Origin: Sphingobacterium daejeonense
GTDB taxonomy: Bacteria; Bacteroidota; Bacteroidia; Sphingobacteriales; Sphingobacteriaceae
DNA length: 64,000 nucleotides
Direction: 5' to 3'
Assembly: GCF_901472535.1 (NCBI RefSeq)
Contig: NZ_LR590470.1
Coordinates: 496,001 to 560,000 of the forward strand
Part shown: positions 59,919-64,000 of the stretch, piece after piece
Numbering within the stretch: the stretch's first letter is position 1
Layout: each line of letters starts with the position of its first letter
Notes under the pieces: model-generated
Database searches by the model: none
The model's input: only the letters and a program-made list of their open reading frames with translations
What the model was told of the DNA's origin: nothing
Translations under genes and position numbers: made by a program

Positions 59919-60496
59919 ATGGAACTGGTATTTGCAACAAACAATGCGCATAAATTAGAGGAAGTCCAACAAATGGTGGGAGATAAATTTATCTTGAAAT
60001 CATTAAATGATATTGGATGTACAGACGACATTCCAGAGACAGGTGTAACCTTTGAGGAAAATGCTAAGCAAAAGACCGATTATTTAGTTAGTAAATATAA
60101 TGTGAATTGTTTTGGTGATGATTCTGGTTTAGAAATCAAAGCTTTAGATGGCGAACCAGGTGTTTATTCTGCTAGATATTCTGGTTCTAGAGATATGGAA
60201 AAAAACATTGATCTAGTTTTGGAAAAACTGCAAGGTAAAGCGCACCGTAGCGCTCGCTTCAAAACAATATATCACTATTTGTTAATGGTGAGCAACATTT
60301 TTTTGAGGGCACTGTTGAAGGACATATCATCAATGAAAGAACAGGAACCGAAGGATTTGGTTACGATCCGATTTTTATTCCAAACGGCTATGAAAAGACC
60401 TTTGCCGAGATGAGTTTGGAAGAAAAGAATAAAATTAGTCATAGATCGCAAGCCGTTGCAAAATTAGTTGACTTTTTAAACAATTATAACCAATAA
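59919..60496 (+). CDS. rdgB: XTP/dITP diphosphatase RdgB (HAM1), one frameshift
   Basis: A housekeeping enzyme that hydrolyses ITP and XTP to keep deaminated purines out of DNA. It has the N-terminal [13 protein letters not shown] (~residues 7-19), [25 protein letters not shown] (~66-90) and, in the second frame, [31 protein letters not shown] and the end VDFLNNYNQ. One base is missing near 60265-60272 (inside the ACAATATATC stretch), so the first frame runs into a false stop at 60413. Restoring it gives ~192 residues, normal for RdgB, ending at TAA 60494-60496. Confidence 0.93.
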
Positions 60497-60756
60497 GGTA
60501 ACTTACAGCACTTATTGAATTGAATTTTCTTTTGTTAAAAATTCCATTTTCCTATATGGCTTAATATATTTTTAATATAAATAACCAAAAAATACCTCTT
60601 TTTGCGTGCTTTTATTGCCTTAAAGTTTATTTTGTATTTATAATGTCTCATTGGTTAATAATTAGGTAAACATTCAGTTACCAAAAGTTATTGGGTTCTT
60701 AATAATTTCTTAAATCTGTGAAGGTAGCTTTGCCGCTAGTATTAACCCACGATTCA
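60497..60756. other. Intergenic region before the third susC
   Basis: A 260-bp AT-rich gap. I find no hairpin terminator of note, no TAnnTTTG box with clear spacing and no CG-centred operator like those at 1852-1888. A short run of T-rich sequence (CCTCTTTTTGCGTG) is the only feature. Confidence 0.4.
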
Positions 60757-63700
60757 ATGAAATTATTTAACAAAACTAAACTGTTCCTATCAGTTTTTTT
60801 ACTTGCCGGGTTTTCAATGTCCAATACTCATTCTTATGCCAAGGATATGTTCTATATCCAAAACTTACAAGAGATTAGGGGCTTGGTTACTGACGAATTA
60901 TCCAATCCTATCCGGGGGGCAAGTGTAAAGAATTTAACAACCGGAATATCCACTCAAACAGATGAAAATGGTTTCTTTTCCTTAACCATGCAAATGGGCG
61001 AATCTATTCAAATCAGTTCCATGGGATTTGATTCTCAAATTTTTATTTACGATCAACAAGAGAAATTTGTCCTTTCATCCAATTCTTCAAATCTCGACGA
61101 AATAATTGTTGTTGGATATGGTACACAGAAGAAGGTAAATCTTTCTGGTGCTGTAGATTATATTAGCGGCAAACAGTTAGAAAGTCGACCAATAAATAAT
61201 GTTGGCCAAGGTCTTCAAGGTATGGTTCCGAACTTGAATGTTCAGTTCAATTCAGGCGCTCCAGGGGAAGCTGCCAAAATCAACATTCGCGGTATTACCT
61301 CTATTAATGGTGGTGATCCTTTGATTTTAGTCGATAACGTTCCGATTACATCTGAACAGTTAAATCGTATTGCTCCCCAGGATATCGAGTCCTTTTCTGT
61401 AATAAAAGATGCTTCAGCAGCAGCTATTTATGGGGCAAGGGCTTCTTTTGGTGTAATATTGATTACAACAAAATCAGGTAAAGGTGATTTAAAGATCAAT
61501 TATAGCAACAACTTTACTTTTAATACCCCAACTGTAATTCCAGATAAAATTACTGATCCCTATATTTTTTCATGGTTGTTGGAAACCTCTACCGATAATA
61601 CTCCATGGGATAATGTGAACTTCTCTGAGCAATATTATCAATATGCTAAAGAAAGGTCTGACAATCCTAATTTACCAGATGTTAGGGTTGACCCTAGTAA
61701 TCCAAAGCAATGGGAATATATGGGAAATAGAGATTGGACACGCTATTTTTATGTCAGATTGGAACAACTCAAGCAATCATGATATTTCCATTTCTGGATC
61801 CAGTGATAAAGTGAGTTATTACCTAAGTTCAGGCTACAATAGACAAAACTCTCCAATAAAAATTGCTGACGATTATTTCGACCGTTATAATGTGCGTTCT
61901 AAGGTGAATTACAGAATCAATGATTATATTTCTGTTGGCAACAATACTATCTTGGGGCTGAATGAACGAGTGACACCGTCTCAAGTTGAAATGTCGGAGA
62001 TATTCCATGTGTTTCCTACTAGTGTGCTGAAAAAACCCGGATGGATCTTGGGCGTATTCTGATGTCCAAAGAAATGTTGGAGCAGGAAGAATTGCTGCAA
62101 AAATGGTTGATGGTGGTCAAAGTAGAACGAAATTTCAAGACCTTCAATCAACATTTAATGCTGAATTGAGATTGTTTGACAATAAATTCAGAATTAATGC
62201 AGATTATACCTTCCAAAGAAATTCTATTAATTACAATTGGTATACTACAAAATATAAGATTGGTTATGGACCTGATGATATTAGGGGAAGAAGGAGAATC
62301 AAATGCATATAGGCAAGCTGGATTTTCTTATTATAACATTTACAATATCTTCGGTACATATAATCAAACTTTTGATAAGCATCAAGTAACAGCTGTTTTA
62401 GGTTTCAACCAAGAAGACTTCCGAGAAGAGAAATATCATGCTGAGAAAAAAGGTTTGATTTCCGATCTTTTCCCAACCATTGCCTTGGCTACAGGTGCTT
62501 CAGATGTTGGTGAAAGAATTGATAAATATGCATTAAGAGGTGCATTCTACCGCTTAAACTATATTTACGATGATAAGTATATCGTTGAATTCAATGGTCG
62601 TTATGATGGCTCTTCTAGGTTCCCTAAAGATAGCCGATTCGGATTTTTCCCTTCTGGATCAGTGGCTTGGTTATTAAACAAAGAAAATTTCCTTTCAGAA
62701 GTTAATTGGTTAAGTCAGTTTAAGATTAGAGCCTCATATGGTGACCTCGGCAACCAATCTGTTACAAACTTTGGTTATTTCCCAACAATGCAACCTTATA
62801 TTTCTGGTTACTTGATTGATGGAAAATTAACTCCTTCCATCAAATCCCCTGGGTTGGTTTCCAATAATTATACATGGGAAAAAGTAAGGACCTATAACTT
62901 AGGTTTTGATTTTGGTATTCTTCAAAATAAACTGAGCGGTTCATTTGATATTTATCGTAGGAATACATTGGGCATGTTGACTTATGGCCGAGAATTACCT
63001 AAGATTTTAGGTGTTCAGGAGCCAAATGAAAATGCTGCCGACTTGGCAACCAATGGTTGGGAATTAAGTTTGAGCTATAATGACTCAAAAGAAATTTCAG
63101 GCTCTATGTTGAACTTTGGAGCGCGATTTATGTTGTCTGACTCTTATTCAAAAAATCACCAAATTTGACAACCCAAACAAAAGAATAACCCAATTCTATG
63201 AAGGAATGAGAATGGGTGAAATATGGGGGCTTGAAAGTGATGGGTTGTTCAAGGATGCCGAAGAAATCAGTAAACTGGATCAAACGTCAATAATTCCTTG
63301 GGGCGCATTGTCTATAGTTCCGGGTTGGCCAAAATTTGTTGACCAAGATAAAAATGGCAAGATTGAAAAAGGTTATGAACTCGGAAATACCAAAGACCTT
63401 AAAGTGATTGGAAATTCAACTCCACGATTTAATTTCGGGTTGGATATGAATGCTAGTTGGAAAGGATTTGATATCAGAGCATTCTTCCAAGGAATAGGTA
63501 AAAGGGATTACTATCCTTTAGATTACCTTTATTGGGGTGTTTACCAACAACCATATGGAAATATCTACACGCACTTATTGGATTTCTATCGACCTACAAG
63601 TGATTCTGAAGCTGATAGGGCAAAACATTCAGCTTCATACTTGGCACTTGGCTTGGCAGATCAAAACCTAGACGCTAAATATCCTATTTTACAATCTTGG

Positions 63701-64000
63701 CTTGCAGATTTGAACTTAGGAACTAGAGTGGATCAATCTCAAGGGGCTGCAATTCCGCAGACAAGGTATCTTTTGAATGCAGCATACTTACGATTCAAAA
63801 ACTTGACCATCGGTTATACCCTTCCAAATTCCTGGGTTGAAAAAGCGAAAGTGAAAAACTTCAGAATTTATGTAAGTGCAGAAAACTTGATGGAATGGTC
63901 TGCCGTGAAACGTTATTTCGATCCTGAGGTGTTAAACATTAATACCTATACCGATCCTAACAAAACAAGAAGACGTGAGGGTAATGGAGTAATGTATCCA
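60757..64000 (+). CDS. SusC/RagA-type TonB-dependent transporter, four frameshifts, 3' end beyond window
   Basis: ATG 60757 starts a signal peptide (MKLFNKTKLFLSVFLLAGF); an upstream GTG at 60718 is in frame but less likely. A carboxypeptidase-regulatory-like domain (IRGLVTDELSNPIRGASV), the plug (LDEIIVVGYGTQKKVNLSGA, VIKDASAAAIYGARASFG) and most of the barrel are present. Four +1 errors interrupt it: TTTTT 61746-61750, AAAAAA 62030-62035, GGGG 62284-62287 and AAAAAA 63150-63155. With them corrected the frame stays open to the window end (YVSAENLMEW). The 260-bp upstream region lacks the operator pair of the other two susC genes. A susD partner should follow outside the window. Confidence 0.9.

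Noticed and set aside
60757..64000. Calling susC3 a pseudogene because of four frameshifts
   Set aside because: The shifts are +1 in homopolymers like those in essential der, and each repair restores typical SusC sequence.

Overview
The window reads as a chromosome segment of a low-GC Bacteroidota species, most like the family Sphingobacteriaceae (Sphingobacterium or Pedobacter relatives). The signs are three SusC/SusD-type glycan uptake loci, a complete Mrp-type Na+/H+ antiporter operon, weak Shine-Dalgarno signals, and repeated TAnnTTTG promoter boxes 13-70 bp upstream of genes. I see no phage, insertion sequence, plasmid or CRISPR array. Most of the window is housekeeping DNA; the accessory parts are the glycan loci.

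Layout. 1-1805: LptF/G-type permease (cut by the window edge) and an EamA transporter. 1992-6671: a SusC/SusD pair with no enzyme genes, closed by a terminator. 7272-10936: der, cysS and an NTF2-like exported protein. 11012-13673: surA and a divergent lactonase-fold protein. 13675-19430: leftward mnhA-G operon. 19576-20659: exported metallophosphoesterase. 20768-26591: acs, a UbiA-like protein, a 2-hydroxyacid dehydrogenase, a flavin monooxygenase and rsmA. 26729-30914: pdxA, a CCA-adding enzyme, a pRiA4b ORF-3-like protein and miaA. 30966-40717: a lipoprotein and a polysaccharide utilisation locus in which GH2 and GH29 (alpha-L-fucosidase) genes face a convergent susD/susC pair. 40952-46548: ilvE, a GH3-type acyl-adenylating enzyme, lptB and recJ. 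46664-50228: MBL hydrolase, khtT/khtU K+/H+ antiporter, era. 50342-50541: two identical initiator tRNA genes. 50766-56755: gltD and gltB. 56966-60496: enolase-superfamily epimerase, a 37-residue membrane miniprotein, a deoxyhypusine-synthase-like protein, an unknown protein and rdgB. 60757-64000: a third susC, cut by the window end.

The main regulatory observation is a pair of CG-centred, LacI/PurR-like 16-bp elements, exactly 21 bp centre to centre, found at three promoters: the enzyme-less susCD locus, the GH2/GH29 operon and the susC of the fucosidase locus. This ties the two glycan loci, 30 kb apart, into one likely regulon controlled from outside the window. The third susC lacks the element.

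The second overall feature is technical. I infer about 24 single-base indels that break otherwise well-conserved genes (der, mnhA, surA, rdgB, khtU, GH2, susD2, susC2, susC3 and others). About 17 are +1, mostly in homopolymer runs, and about 7 are -1, six of them between 10.44 and 11.33 kb. Because essential der is hit twice, these are most likely consensus errors, and I describe those genes as single reading units with the break points given.
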